64,000 nucleotides of DNA, from NCBI RefSeq assembly GCF_016803395.1, contig NZ_JAEVHL010000010.1, positions 1-64,000 of the forward strand, read 5' to 3'. Source of the DNA: Micromonospora tarensis. Its GTDB lineage: Bacteria; Actinomycetota; Actinomycetes; Mycobacteriales; Micromonosporaceae. The notes under the pieces were generated by a model that did no database searches, was not told the origin of the DNA, and saw nothing but the letters and a program-made list of their open reading frames with translations. The stretch's first letter is position 1. Each line of letters begins with the position of its first letter. Shown here piece by piece: positions 43,718 through 52,301 of the stretch. The position numbers were made by a program, and so were the translations under genes.

Positions 43718-45969
43718 GCCCGATCCTGCCCCACCATTGCCGCGCCGTCCGGACGCCCGTACAGATAGCCCTGACCCCGTGGGCAGCCGATCGCGGCGAC
43801 CGCGTCGTGCTGCCGCTCGGTCTCCACCCCCTCCGCGACCACCGCGAGGTCGAACGCGCCAGCCAGCCGGGTGACCATCTCCACGGTGGCGTACGCCCGG
43901 TCGTCGGCGCCCAACCGGGAGACGAACGACCTGTCGATCTTCAGCTCGGTGGCCGGGATGCGGTGCAGGTAGCTCAGCGACGAGTAGCCGGTGCCGAAGT
44001 CGTCGATGGCGATCCTGATGCCCAGTTCGCGGAGCTGGTGCAGCCGTTCCAGCACCGCGTCGGTCCCCTCGATCAGCGCCGACTCGGTCAGCTCCAGCGT
44101 CAACGCCCGCGGCGCCAGCCCGGCCGCGCTGGTGGCGGCGGTGACCGTGGCGATCAGGTCCGGCCGGCGCAGGTGCGCCGCCGCGATGTTCACCGCGACG
44201 GTCGCCTCCGGCACCCGGCCCCGCCAGGTCGCGGCGGCCCGGCACGCCTGGTGGATCACCCACCGGTCGATCGGCAGGATCAGCCCGGTCTCCTCGGCCA
44301 GCGGCAGGAACTTCGCCGGCGGCAACATCCCCAACCGGGGGTGCCGCCAGCGCACCAACGCCTCGGCACTGCGGACCGCGCCGGTGCCCAGGTCGACGAT
44401 GGGTTGAAACTCCAGGTGCAGTTGCTCCTCGTCGACCGCTCGGCGCAGGTCGGCGATCAACTCCGCGCGGGAGACCGCCGACTCGCGCAGCGCCGGGGTG
44501 CACGTCCGGTACGCGGACTTGCCGGCCGCCTTCGCCGCGTACATGGCGATGTCCGCGTCGCGCAGCAGATCGGAGTGCGAGGCGTGCTGCGGACCGTACT
44601 CGGCGATGCCGATGCTGGCCGACGGGTGCACCCCGACGTCCTCCTCGCCCTCGGAGGGCCGCAACGCGTCCAGCAGCCGCTCGGCGAGCCGCTCGGGTGA
44701 CACCGGCCGGTCACCGTCGACAAGCACCGCGAACTCGTCCCCGCCGAGCCGGGCGATGGTGCCGTCGCCGTCCACCGCGGCTCGCATCCGGGCCGCCAGC
44801 CCGGTCAGCAACGTGTCGCCGGTGGCGTGCCCGAACCGGTCGTTGACCTGCTTGAACCCGTCCAGGTCGAGGAGCAGGACGGCCACCGGTGGCCCCTCGC
44901 GCAGGGCCAGGCGCAGGCGCCGGCTGAACAGCAGCCGGTTGGGCAGCCCGGTGAGCTGGTCGCCGTACGCGAGCCGACGCAGCCGGACCACCAGGCGCAG
45001 GTTCTCGTTCGCGGCCAGCCCCTGCCGCAGGGCGAGCGCCGCCAGCAACACCATCATGGTCACGAAGACCAGTTGTGGGGTCTGCCCGGTGGGCCGACGG
45101 GCCAGCACCACCGCGATGATCGCGCCGCCCACCGGCAGGTACGGCAGCGCCACCCGCCACCAGGGCGGCAGCGGCGACTCGGCGGTGTCGTCGGTGCCGT
45201 CGCAGTCCGGCGGCGGCGGTCGCCGGGTGGCCAGACCGATCAGCAGGTAACTCAGCGGCCAGCACAGGTCGATCGGGTGACCGGCGGTGTAGTCGGCACG
45301 GGCGACCAGCGACACGTAGACGACGTCGGCGACGACCCGCAGGGTGAGGCTCGCCGCGAGGATGCTCATCGGCCGCCATATCGGTCGCGCCGGGCCGGAC
45401 ACCGCCACCAGGATGGTGAGCTGCATCAGGTCGAACATCGGGAAGAGCAGCCCCAGCGTGCGCGCCGGATCGGCCAGCTCGGCGGCGGCCACCCCGCGGA
45501 AGACCAGCACCCACCCCATCGGCACCAGGGCCAGGGCGACGATCACCCCGTCCAACAGGGTACGGGCCCGCCCGACCACGGTCCGTGGCGCGGACGGGGA
45601 GCTGAGCAGCGCCGCCGTACCGGTGAGGATGCCGGCGGTGAAGACCACCCCGACCGCCGGCGTGTGCGGTAGGCCGCCGCCGACGAGCCGCTGCACCGTC
45701 CAGATGGCCCGGCCGAGCGCGGCGAGCGCCATGGTGAGGGCGAGCAGCGTCCAGAACCGCCGCAGCGGGGCCGGATGCCGGCGGGCCACCCCGACGCAGG
45801 CGGTCGTCGCCCAACCGGCCACCAGCATCGCGCCGAGGTCACTGACCAGCGCGGCTCCGGGCAGCGCGGCGAACAGCCAGGTCACCTCCAGCAGGATGAC
45901 CGCAGCCGCGACGAACGCACCGACGGGGTTCAGCGGCCCCGCAGCCCGCCTGCCGTCCTGTCGGGACAC
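43714..45969 (-). CDS. membrane GGDEF-EAL cyclic-di-GMP protein
   Basis: A 751-residue protein with about ten hydrophobic segments in the first 320 residues (a MASE-like sensor region without known signature), a GGDEF domain with intact RLGGDEF (GGDEF at 409-413) and an EAL domain (EAL at 536-538, NIAAAHLRRPDL, ELTESALIEG, IDDFGTGYSSLSYL, LKIDRSFV, VAEGVET). Both catalytic sites look intact, so it could make and break c-di-GMP. The inhibitory RxxD site before GGDEF is absent. GTG at 45969 is preferred (GGAG five bases upstream) over GTG at 45999. Its stop overlaps the TipA promoter region. Confidence 0.92.
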   Translation of the reverse strand: MSRQDGRRAAGPLNPVGAFVAAAVILLEVTWLFAALPGAALVSDLGAMLVAGWATTACVGVARRHPAPLRRFWTLLALTMALAALGRAIWTVQRLVGGGLPHTPAVGVVFTAGILTGTAALLSSPSAPRTVVGRARTLLDGVIVALALVPMGWVLVFRGVAAAELADPARTLGLLFPMFDLMQLTILVAVSGPARPIWRPMSILAASLTLRVVADVVYVSLVARADYTAGHPIDLCWPLSYLLIGLATRRPPPPDCDGTDDTAESPLPPWWRVALPYLPVGGAIIAVVLARRPTGQTPQLVFVTMMVLLAALALRQGLAANENLRLVVRLRRLAYGDQLTGLPNRLLFSRRLRLALREGPPVAVLLLDLDGFKQVNDRFGHATGDTLLTGLAARMRAAVDGDGTIARLGGDEFAVLVDGDRPVSPERLAERLLDALRPSEGEEDVGVHPSASIGIAEYGPQHASHSDLLRDADIAMYAAKAAGKSAYRTCTPALRESAVSRAELIADLRRAVDEEQLHLEFQPIVDLGTGAVRSAEALVRWRHPRLGMLPPAKFLPLAEETGLILPIDRWVIHQACRAAATWRGRVPEATVAVNIAAAHLRRPDLIATVTAATSAAGLAPRALTLELTESALIEGTDAVLERLHQLRELGIRIAIDDFGTGYSSLSYLHRIPATELKIDRSFVSRLGADDRAYATVEMVTRLAGAFDLAVVAEGVETERQHDAVAAIGCPRGQGYLYGRPDGAAMVGQDRA

Positions 45970-46275
45970 GGTCGCTCCGGCTCTTCGTCGTGCGTGCACC
46001 CTCGGAAGGACCGGTCCACGGCAAACCCCGAAAGCCTAACCACCGCTCAGAGGGCCCGCCAGGTCCGAACGTCCGGGTCGGCGTGACCAGCGGTCAACGG
46101 CCGGCGGAACGGTTCCAGGGTGAGCGGGGCAGGGTGGTGCCGGCCAGTGGGCGGCGGGCGCGGCGGCGTCTGCGCCGGCCGGGGGTGCAGGGCGGGCGGG
46201 CAACGGTGTGCACCACCGGGTCGACCGGTGCCGCCGTCGCCGATCAGCCAGCAGAGGAAGCGTTCCATCAGCCGA
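45970..46275. other. 306-bp intergenic region
   Basis: It lies upstream of the GGDEF-EAL gene and downstream of the zinc-ribbon gene. It is very GC-rich with no convincing gene; a 73-codon frame on the minus strand (46047-46268) is Pro/Arg-rich and lacks a ribosome site. No clear promoter box seen. Confidence 0.3.
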
Positions 46276-46509
46276 TCAGCCGACCGGAAGGCGCTCTGCG
46301 TCGGACCTGGAGATCTCGTACTCCGCCCCGCAGAACGTGCACTGCTGCGCGTACCGGGTGCGGATCGGGATGAGGGGAATGAAGAAGAGCGTGAATTTCG
46401 TCGAGCGGCGGGTGATCACCTGCGCGGCCTGGTTGCCGCAGTGGCGGCACACCTGCTGCACGACTCCGGACCGGTCGACCTTGGTACGCAGACCAAAGAT
46501 GAAGAACAT
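46276..46509 (-). CDS. small zinc-ribbon protein
   Basis: A 77-residue protein too small for a functional guess but of a recognisable actinobacterial type. It begins MFFIFGLRTKV, has one zinc ribbon made of VCRHCGN and, 33 residues later, QCTFCGA, with a hydrophobic stretch KFTLFFIPLIPIRTRY between the two knuckles. The four Cys should bind zinc, and the central segment may touch the membrane. The start at 46509 agrees with the conserved length of such proteins. The frame stays open upstream, but that part is not convincing. Confidence 0.8.
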   Translation of the reverse strand: MFFIFGLRTKVDRSGVVQQVCRHCGNQAAQVITRRSTKFTLFFIPLIPIRTRYAQQCTFCGAEYEISRSDAERLPVG

Positions 46510-46673
46510 CGTCCGCCAGTACCCACTCGACAGCGAAAAGTCACCGGTTCCCCGGTAGCGGATCAGTGCAACCCGGCCGGCCCGCGCAAGATCGTGCTCG
46601 ATCCAGGATGTGGTGCCCTCGCGGAGCGTACGAGGCCACCGGATCCCTGATCGAGCACGATCAAGCCCTGTCG

Positions 46674-47543
46674 TCAGCTCGCCGGCGTCGCCTCCAGGCC
46701 GGGGACCTCGGCGGGGAGCCAGATCGGCTGCCAGTTCGGCACCTCGTGGAAGCGCCGCAGCTCGAACAGCCCGGCGACCGACCCGCTCCAGGCCCCGTAC
46801 GGGGGGTTGGCCTCGTCGAAGCCGCTCTGCACGAAGGTCAGCGTGGTCCGACCGTTGGACTCGGCCAGCTCCCAGTTCGTGACACCGGTCGGGCCCCAGT
46901 CGACCGACATCCGCCGACCGGGCTCCAGGTCGACGATCTTGGCCGCGTAGCCGCTCTCGAAGCCGCCCATGGCGTACCGGCCGCCGACCCAGGGCTCGAT
47001 CCCGATCGGGTAGCCGAACCAGGCGCTGGCCTGCTCGGAGTCGGTCAGCGACTCCCACACCTTGTCGATCGGGGCGGCGATGACCAGCTCGCCCCGCAGG
47101 TCGGCGGAGGTGAAGTCGGTGCGGGGCAGCAGCGGCTTGCCCTCCAGGTGCGCGGCCAGGTTGGCGATGGAGAGCGACCAGTACGTCTGGAGCACCCCCC
47201 GGATGCTGGAGCCGCTCATCGCCTCGGCGAAGTCGAAGTGGCTCTGGGTCAGCGTCAACACGGTGCTGTCCGCGCTCTCGGCGGTCAACTGGAGTTCGGT
47301 GGTGGTCTCCACCCCGTCGAGCAGCCAGGCGAAGCGCAGCGTGTCGTCGTCGGCGTGCAGCAGCCGCTGGTGCGGGGCATCACCCTCGGGCGTGTAGCGG
47401 CCCCAGAACTCGTACCGCTGGGGCAGCTCGACCTCGGCGTGCTCGGCCAGCCAGAGACGCAGCTCCGCCGGGTCGGTGAGGGCCTCGCGGACGCGCCCCA
47501 CGGGCGCGGAGAGACGTGCCTGGAGCTTCATCGGCTCAGTCAT
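46674..47543 (-). CDS. tandem SRPBCC/AHSA1 domain protein
   Basis: A 289-residue protein made of two AHSA1/START-like domains. The first (about 1-140) has LSAPVGRVREALTDPAELRLWLAEHAEV and YEFWGRYTPEG; the second (about 150-275) has ELVIAAPIDKVWESLTDSEQASAWFGYPIGIEPWVGGRYAMGG and GPTGVTNWELAESNGRTTLTFVQSGF. Such folds bind lipids or other hydrophobic ligands in the cytoplasm. The ATG overlaps the stop of the upstream ArsR-type regulator by 8 bases; ArsR-AHSA1 pairs are common and the regulator probably controls this gene. Confidence 0.9.
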   Translation of the reverse strand: MTEPMKLQARLSAPVGRVREALTDPAELRLWLAEHAEVELPQRYEFWGRYTPEGDAPHQRLLHADDDTLRFAWLLDGVETTTELQLTAESADSTVLTLTQSHFDFAEAMSGSSIRGVLQTYWSLSIANLAAHLEGKPLLPRTDFTSADLRGELVIAAPIDKVWESLTDSEQASAWFGYPIGIEPWVGGRYAMGGFESGYAAKIVDLEPGRRMSVDWGPTGVTNWELAESNGRTTLTFVQSGFDEANPPYGAWSGSVAGLFELRRFHEVPNWQPIWLPAEVPGLEATPAS

Positions 47544-48093
47544 TGTCGTTCCCTTTCGGATAACAGGCGACGGCCAGCTTGAAGGCATCTCCCTCGCTGC
47601 CGCCGTAGCGGGTGAACAGGTCCTGAAGTGCGGTTTGCAGGTCGTGCAGGAACTGCTGGCGCTGCTCTGCGGGCACCCGGATCTCGCCGGACACCCCGAT
47701 CGAGGGCAGCTCGGGCGCGGCCCGGTCCAGAGCGGCGATGTCGGCCTGGACCTCCTCCATCAGGTCGAGCAGGTAGCCCAGGCTCAGCTCGTCGCGGGCC
47801 TTGCGCAGCCCGATCCGGCCGACGAGCCGTGGAGACAGCCAGTAGGAGCGGGCGGCGGCCTGGTAGATGCCCTCGGTGATGCCACGGACCTTGCGCTCGT
47901 TGACCAACTCGACCAGGCCGGCGGCGACGAGTTGCTTGACGTGGTAGTAGACGCGCTGGGGCGTCTGGTCGAGTCGGGCCGCGACCTCGGTGCAGGTGCG
48001 CGGCTCGGCCAGTTGCCGCAGCACCTCCACGCGCTGCGGCTTGAGCAGGACCTCGGCCTGCTCGATCTGCTCCAGGTACAGGATCTCTCTCAT
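47536..48093 (-). CDS. ArsR-family winged-helix regulator
   Basis: A 185-residue regulator. The winged helix (about residues 5-80) includes LLKPQRVEVLRQLAEPRTCTEVAARLDQTPQRVYYHVKQLVAAGLVELV. The C-terminal helical part (about 95-185) is longer than in plain ArsR metal sensors and has no Cys metal site, as in ArsR regulators of AHSA1 operons. ATG at 48093 is used; an in-frame TTG lies at 48117. The palindrome at 48105-48118 overlaps its promoter, so it is probably autoregulated. The last 8 bases overlap the AHSA1 gene. Confidence 0.88.
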   Translation of the reverse strand: MREILYLEQIEQAEVLLKPQRVEVLRQLAEPRTCTEVAARLDQTPQRVYYHVKQLVAAGLVELVNERKVRGITEGIYQAAARSYWLSPRLVGRIGLRKARDELSLGYLLDLMEEVQADIAALDRAAPELPSIGVSGEIRVPAEQRQQFLHDLQTALQDLFTRYGGSEGDAFKLAVACYPKGNDND

Positions 48094-48104
48094 GACAAAA
48101 TCAG

Positions 48105-48118
48105 TTTGTACGTACAAA
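48105..48118. promoter_or_regulatory. palindromic operator TTTGTACGTACAAA
   Basis: A perfect 14-bp palindrome in an AT-rich spot, 12 bases before the ArsR start and just downstream of a TTGACA -35 box (48131-48126, minus). The position over the core promoter fits an autorepressor site. Confidence 0.6.
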
Positions 48119-48142
48119 ACTTCTTTGTCAATGGCTTCGGCA

Positions 48143-48173
48143 AAAGCCGCGCCGACTTTCCCGGCGCGGCTTT
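48143..48173 (-). terminator. intrinsic terminator of tmsA-tmsB-like operon
   Basis: A 12-bp perfect stem (AAAGCCGCGCCG and complement) with a 7-base loop is followed on the minus strand by TTTT. It sits 22 bases after the methyltransferase stop. Confidence 0.75.
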
Positions 48174-48194
48174 CAGCCGACGGTCAGCGGATGG

Positions 48195-49538
48195 TCAGGG
48201 CAACCAGTCGGGCCGCAACGGATAGCCGTTGCCGCCGTCCGGGCCGTTGTGGGTGGCCAACACCTGGTGCAGCTGGATGCCGTTGCGCTCGAACGCCATC
48301 CGCGACCCGGCCATGTACAGCCCCCACACCCGGGCGGTGCCCGCGCCCACCTCCGAGACGCAGAAGTCCCAGTGTTCGACCAGATTGCGGCACCAGGCAG
48401 CCAGCGTCAGCGCGTAGTGCTGGCGCAGGTTCTCCTCGTGGTGCACCTCGAACCCGGCGTCGTGCACCTCGCTGACCAACCGGCCCGGACCGGCCAGCTC
48501 ACCGTCCGGAAAGACGTACCGGTCAATGAACGCGCCGGAGCGGTGCGGCGCCCGATTGTCCGCCCGGGTGATGCAGTGGTTGAGCAGCCGCCCACCCCGC
48601 CGCAGCCGGCTACGCAACGCCCCGAAGTAGGTCGGGTAGTTGCGCACCCCGATGTGCTCGGTCAGCCCGATCGACGAGATGGCGTCGAACTGCTCGGCCG
48701 GCGCGTCCCGGTAGTCCATGTGCCGCACCTCGGCCAGCCCGGTCAACCCCTCCCGCTCGATTGCGGCCTGCGCCCACTGCGCCTGCGCCTTCGACAGGGT
48801 GACCCCGAGCGCCTTGACGCCGTACTCGCGGGCGGCGTGCCGCACCATGCCACCCCAGCCGCAGCCGACATCCAGCAGCCGCATCCCCTGCTTCAGCGCC
48901 AGCTTGCCGGCGACCAGGTCGTACTTCGCCGCCTGGGCCTGCTCCAGGGTGTCGTCCGGAGAACGGAAGACCGCGCAGGTGTACGTCATCGACGGGCCGA
49001 GCACCTTCTCGTAGAAGGCGTTGGAGACGTCGTAGTGGTGTGAGATCGCGGTGCTGTCCCGGACCCGCGAGTGCCGCAGCCCGTTCATCACCCGCTTCCA
49101 CCGTGGCTGCGCCTCCTGCGGCGGCGCCGGCGGCGGCAGCAGCCGCTCCCAACCCAGCCCACGGACCAGCCCCAGCCCCTCGGCCAGCGACGGTGGGCGC
49201 AACCGCAGCTCGTCCTTGAGCACCCGCAACGCCTCGTACGGGTCGCCCGGGTGCACCCCCTGCAACGCCAGGTCGCCACTGACGTACGCCCGGGCCATGC
49301 CCAGGTCGCCGGGCGCGGTGAGCAGGTACGACAGCCCACGTTCGGAACGGATCGCCAGGGTGATGCCCGCGTCGGACGGGCCGACGGAGCTGCCGTCGTA
49401 TCCGGTGATCCGCACCGGTAACGGCCCGGTGGTCACCGCGCGGACGACATCCGCGACGGTCGGACCCGTGTGCCGGCCCCCCGCCGGCGGGGTGGCGGGG
49501 ACGCTCGCCGCCCCCTGATCTCTGTCGGTCAGGCTCAT
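48195..49538 (-). CDS. tmsB: SAM-dependent fatty-acid methyltransferase (CFA synthase family)
   Basis: A 447-residue cyclopropane-fatty-acid-synthase-type methyltransferase. Seen are SHHYDVSNAFYEKVLGPSMTYTCAVF, the SAM-binding LLDVGCGWGGMVRHAAREYG, and FDAISSIGLTEHIG with RYVFPDGELAGPGRL. In mycobacteria and other actinobacteria a methyltransferase of this type paired with an FAD-dependent oxidoreductase turns oleic acid into 10-methylstearic (tuberculostearic) acid: the methyltransferase makes the 10-methylene intermediate. The overlapping upstream gene here is such an FAD enzyme, so I use tmsB; ufaA1/bfaB is the mycobacterial equivalent. It starts inside the oxidoreductase stop (4-base overlap). 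Confidence 0.8.
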   Translation of the reverse strand: MSLTDRDQGAASVPATPPAGGRHTGPTVADVVRAVTTGPLPVRITGYDGSSVGPSDAGITLAIRSERGLSYLLTAPGDLGMARAYVSGDLALQGVHPGDPYEALRVLKDELRLRPPSLAEGLGLVRGLGWERLLPPPAPPQEAQPRWKRVMNGLRHSRVRDSTAISHHYDVSNAFYEKVLGPSMTYTCAVFRSPDDTLEQAQAAKYDLVAGKLALKQGMRLLDVGCGWGGMVRHAAREYGVKALGVTLSKAQAQWAQAAIEREGLTGLAEVRHMDYRDAPAEQFDAISSIGLTEHIGVRNYPTYFGALRSRLRRGGRLLNHCITRADNRAPHRSGAFIDRYVFPDGELAGPGRLVSEVHDAGFEVHHEENLRQHYALTLAAWCRNLVEHWDFCVSEVGAGTARVWGLYMAGSRMAFERNGIQLHQVLATHNGPDGGNGYPLRPDWLP

Positions 49539-50932
49539 GCTCGTGCTACCGCCTTTTCGTACAGTCCCGTCAGCCGGTGGTCCGGGTCGTAGCGGTCTTT
49601 CACCGCCCGCCACGTGTCGCCGCCATACAGGCGATCGAAGGCGTCCCGGTCGTAGTACGCGTCGGAGTAGAGCGACTTGTGGCCGCCCAGCTCCGACACC
49701 CTGCGTTCGATCGTCCGGTTGACGTCGCCATCGGCGGCGCCCGGCGCGATCGGCACGCTCCCCCAGAACCCAATGTTGACGTAGTCCTGCCCCGGCCGTA
49801 GTGGATACAGCGGCCACGACCGCGCCGAACCGGGCCCCGCCGGCTCACGCAGTCGCAACGGGCACAGCCACACCGGGTTCATCCCCACCGCGCCGGCGAA
49901 CCAGCGCAGGAAGTCGACAGTACGGTCCAGCGGGATCTCGACGTCCTGCACGACCCGCTCCCGGGCCGGCTGCCCGCGCAGCCGGTCGATCCGGGCCGCC
50001 ACCTGGTGGCGGTGCTCCAACCGGACCAGTCGGTGGTAGAAGTCGCTGCGCCGGTAACGCGCCGGCCAGAACCGGCGCACCACCGGGTGCTGCGCGCCGA
50101 ACGCCGCCGAGCACCAGAACCAGTCGGTGTCCCACCGCCACAGATAGTCGTACGCGGTGAGCACGTCGCGGGTGCGCTGACGCAACGACCGGTAGTAGAT
50201 CGCCTGGCCGGTGTAGTCACTGGGCGGGTCCGCCGCGTCGGTGAACGTGGCGAACACCAGGTACGCCTCACCAGGGCTGAACATCACCCCGTCCATCGCG
50301 TCCACCGGTTGCCCGGCCCAGGACCGGGTCGCGGTGACCTCGGCGATCGCGTCGGCGAGCGCCTCCAGCCGGGTGAACCGGACGTTACGCAACGCCACGT
50401 AGCGGCCGACCGGTTGCAGCTCGATGCGCAGCCGGGTGGCGTAGCCCAGGCTGCCCAGCGAGTTGGGGAACGCGGTGAACAGGTCGGCGTGCTCGCCGTC
50501 GGGCCGGGCGGTGACGATCTCCCCGGTGCCGGTGAGCACGTCCAGCTCCCGTACCGACTCGTGCGGCAGGCCGTTGCGGAACGAGGTCGACTCGATCCCG
50601 AGGCCGGTCACCGCGCCGCCCAGGGTGATGGTGCGCAGCTGCGGCACCACCAGCGGCATCAGCCCGTGCGGCAGCGTCGCGTCGACCAGGTCCTCGTAGG
50701 TGCACATGCCCTGCACGTCGGCGGTACGGCCGGTCGGGTCGACCGACAGCACGCCGTTCAGCGCACTCACGTCGAGCCCCGGAGTCCGCGGGGCGGACCG
50801 GGGACGGAACAGGTTGGAGGTTCGTTTGGCGAGCCGGACAGGCTCGCCCGTGGGCACTGCGGCGTACGACCGCCGCAGCGTGTCCACCGCTTGATCATGG
50901 TCAATCGGGTGATTCACACGCTCAGCGCGCAT
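49535..50932 (-). CDS. tmsA: FAD-binding oxidoreductase for 10-methyl fatty acids
   Basis: A 465-residue FAD-linked oxidase of the DWARF1/DHCR24 type. The PP-loop FAD domain shows PGLDVSALNGVLSVDPTGRTADVQGMCTYEDLVDATLPHGLMPLVVPQLRTITLGGAVTGLGIESTSFRNGL and GEIVTARPDGEHADLFTAFPNSLGSLGYATRLRIEL in separate blocks. By analogy with the tms/bfa systems it reduces the 10-methylene fatty acyl chain made by the next gene to the 10-methyl form, using NADPH through FAD. 10-methyl acids are typical lipids of Micromonospora-like genera. TAAGGT 6 bases before the ATG suggests a leaderless message and fixes the start. Confidence 0.75.
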   Translation of the reverse strand: MRAERVNHPIDHDQAVDTLRRSYAAVPTGEPVRLAKRTSNLFRPRSAPRTPGLDVSALNGVLSVDPTGRTADVQGMCTYEDLVDATLPHGLMPLVVPQLRTITLGGAVTGLGIESTSFRNGLPHESVRELDVLTGTGEIVTARPDGEHADLFTAFPNSLGSLGYATRLRIELQPVGRYVALRNVRFTRLEALADAIAEVTATRSWAGQPVDAMDGVMFSPGEAYLVFATFTDAADPPSDYTGQAIYYRSLRQRTRDVLTAYDYLWRWDTDWFWCSAAFGAQHPVVRRFWPARYRRSDFYHRLVRLEHRHQVAARIDRLRGQPARERVVQDVEIPLDRTVDFLRWFAGAVGMNPVWLCPLRLREPAGPGSARSWPLYPLRPGQDYVNIGFWGSVPIAPGAADGDVNRTIERRVSELGGHKSLYSDAYYDRDAFDRLYGGDTWRAVKDRYDPDHRLTGLYEKAVARA

Positions 50933-50938
50933 GTGATC

Positions 50939-50944
50939 ACCTTA
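50939..50944 (-). promoter_or_regulatory. -10 box, leaderless promoter of tmsA
   Basis: TAAGGT lies 6 bases before the ATG at 50932, in a small AT-rich spot. Confidence 0.45.
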
Positions 50945-51011
50945 CGCTCGCCGTTCGGAAAGCGTGGGATGTCGGCCGGGCAGTTTCCCGTCCCGCCACG
51001 GACCCGCCGGC

Positions 51012-51017
51012 TAGCGT
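51012..51017 (+). promoter_or_regulatory. -10 box, leaderless promoter of YbaK gene
   Basis: TAGCGT lies 7 bases before the ATG at 51025, the same box and spacing as at 14895 and 58752. Confidence 0.45.
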
Positions 51018-51024
51018 GGCGGGC

Positions 51025-51494
51025 ATGCCATCGCCAGCGATCACCGCCCTGGACGCCGCCAAACTGCCGTATCGCCTGGTCAGCCACGGTGCGGTCGCAG
51101 TCTCGCGGAGGCCGCCGCCGTCCGTGGCGTGGCCGTCCCCGACGTGGTCAAAACGATCGTGGTACGCCGCAGTGAAGACGATCACCTGTTCGTGCTCACC
51201 CCCGGCGACCGGGTCATCTCCTGGCCCAAGCTGCGCGCCCTGCTCGGGGTGCACCGGCTCTCCATGCCGGACGCCGCGGGCGCGCTGGCCGCCACCGGCT
51301 ACGAACGCGGCACCATCACCCCGTTCGGCGCGCGCACTGCCTGGCCGGTGGTCGCCGACGAGCGACTACGCGGCCGGGAGATCACCCTGGGTGCCGGCGA
51401 GCGGGGTCTCGCCATCGCGATCGACGCCGACACCGCGATCGCCGCCCTCGACGCGACAGTGGCCGACGTCACCGATCCCCAACCCACTCGCTGA
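51025..51494 (+). pseudogene. YbaK/ProX aminoacyl-tRNA deacylase, frameshifted
   Basis: The ATG at 51025 begins PSPAITALDAAKLPYRLVSHGAVA, a normal YbaK opening. The frame then breaks at about 51095-51103. In the next frame the protein goes on SLAEAAAVRGVAVPDVVKTIVVR, LFVLTPGDRVISWPKLRALLG, and the family motif ATGYERGTITPFGARTAWPVVADERL to TAG-free end at 51494. One missing base explains the break, giving an intact protein of about 156 residues. YbaK-type proteins hydrolyse mischarged tRNAs such as Cys-tRNA(Pro); Lys and the GxxPFG loop are present. Functional if the shift is a consensus error. Confidence 0.75.
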
Positions 51495-51563
51495 CGGGCG
51501 GGGTACCGACCAGCGGACCGCCGAACTGGCTCCGGCGCGGCGTCATGGGTGAGGATGGCGGGC

Positions 51564-52282
51564 ATGTCCGCCCCCGAGGAACGCCCCGACAGTGTCGGCA
51601 CCGTCTACGGCGGTCACCGGGCACGCCGCTCCGGCCCGCTGGCCGATCCGGTGCTCCGGGTCGCGGTGGCGGTCGGGGTCGTCGGCGCACTCCTCGGCGT
51701 GGTGTTCGCCACCGGGCTGTTCGGCGGTGACGACGAGCCCGCCGTGCCGGCGACGGTGGGCACCCGGTCCAGCGCACCGGAGCCTTCGACCCCGGCGGAC
51801 GAGCCGAGCCCGTCGTCGTCGGCCGAGCAGTCCCCTACCCCGACCCCGTCAGCCACGACGCCGGCCGGGCCGCCCAGCGGGCCCCGGGTGCTGCGCGCCG
51901 CCTCGGGGCTCTGCCTCGGGCTCGACGGCGACGGCGAGCGGGCCGAGGCCGAGCTGGCCGTCTGCACCGGTGGACCGGAGCAGCAGTGGGTGGTCAACCC
52001 GGCCAGCGCGGACCTGGTGACGTTGACCAACGCCGCCTACGGGCAGTGCCTCGACGTGGAGGGCGGCAGCGGCGACGACGGCACCCGCCTGCTGCAGTTC
52101 CCCTGCCACGGCGGGGCCAACCAGCAGTGGCGGCTGGCCGCGACCGGCACCGGTCCGGTGCTGCTGGTCGCGGCGCACAGTGGCAAGTGCGGGCAGGCCG
52201 ACGACGACGGTGACGAGGCCGACGACGACGTCCGGCAGCGCCAGTGCGACGGCCGGCCGCCCAGCAGTGGACCCTGGGCTGA
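51564..52282 (+). CDS. membrane-anchored RICIN (beta-trefoil lectin) protein, last codons frameshifted
   Basis: The ATG at 51564 opens a protein with a 30-residue cytoplasmic part, one membrane segment (VLRVAVAVGVVGALLGVVFATGLF), a Pro/Ser/Thr-rich stalk and a RICIN-type domain with the QxW repeats PEQQWVVN and ANQQWRL. The third repeat is reached only after a one-base shift at about 52254-52262, giving GRPAQQWTLG and a TGA at 52280-52282. Without the shift the frame runs on into unrelated sequence to 53009. The lectin domain should bind sugars at the cell surface. Confidence 0.75.
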
Positions 52283-52301
52283 CCGGCCGCCGCGTCGTCG
52301 C

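Noticed and set aside
46047..46268. A 73-codon minus-strand frame
   Set aside because: It has Pro/Arg/His-rich composition, no ribosome-binding site, no -10 box and no similarity to a known small protein.
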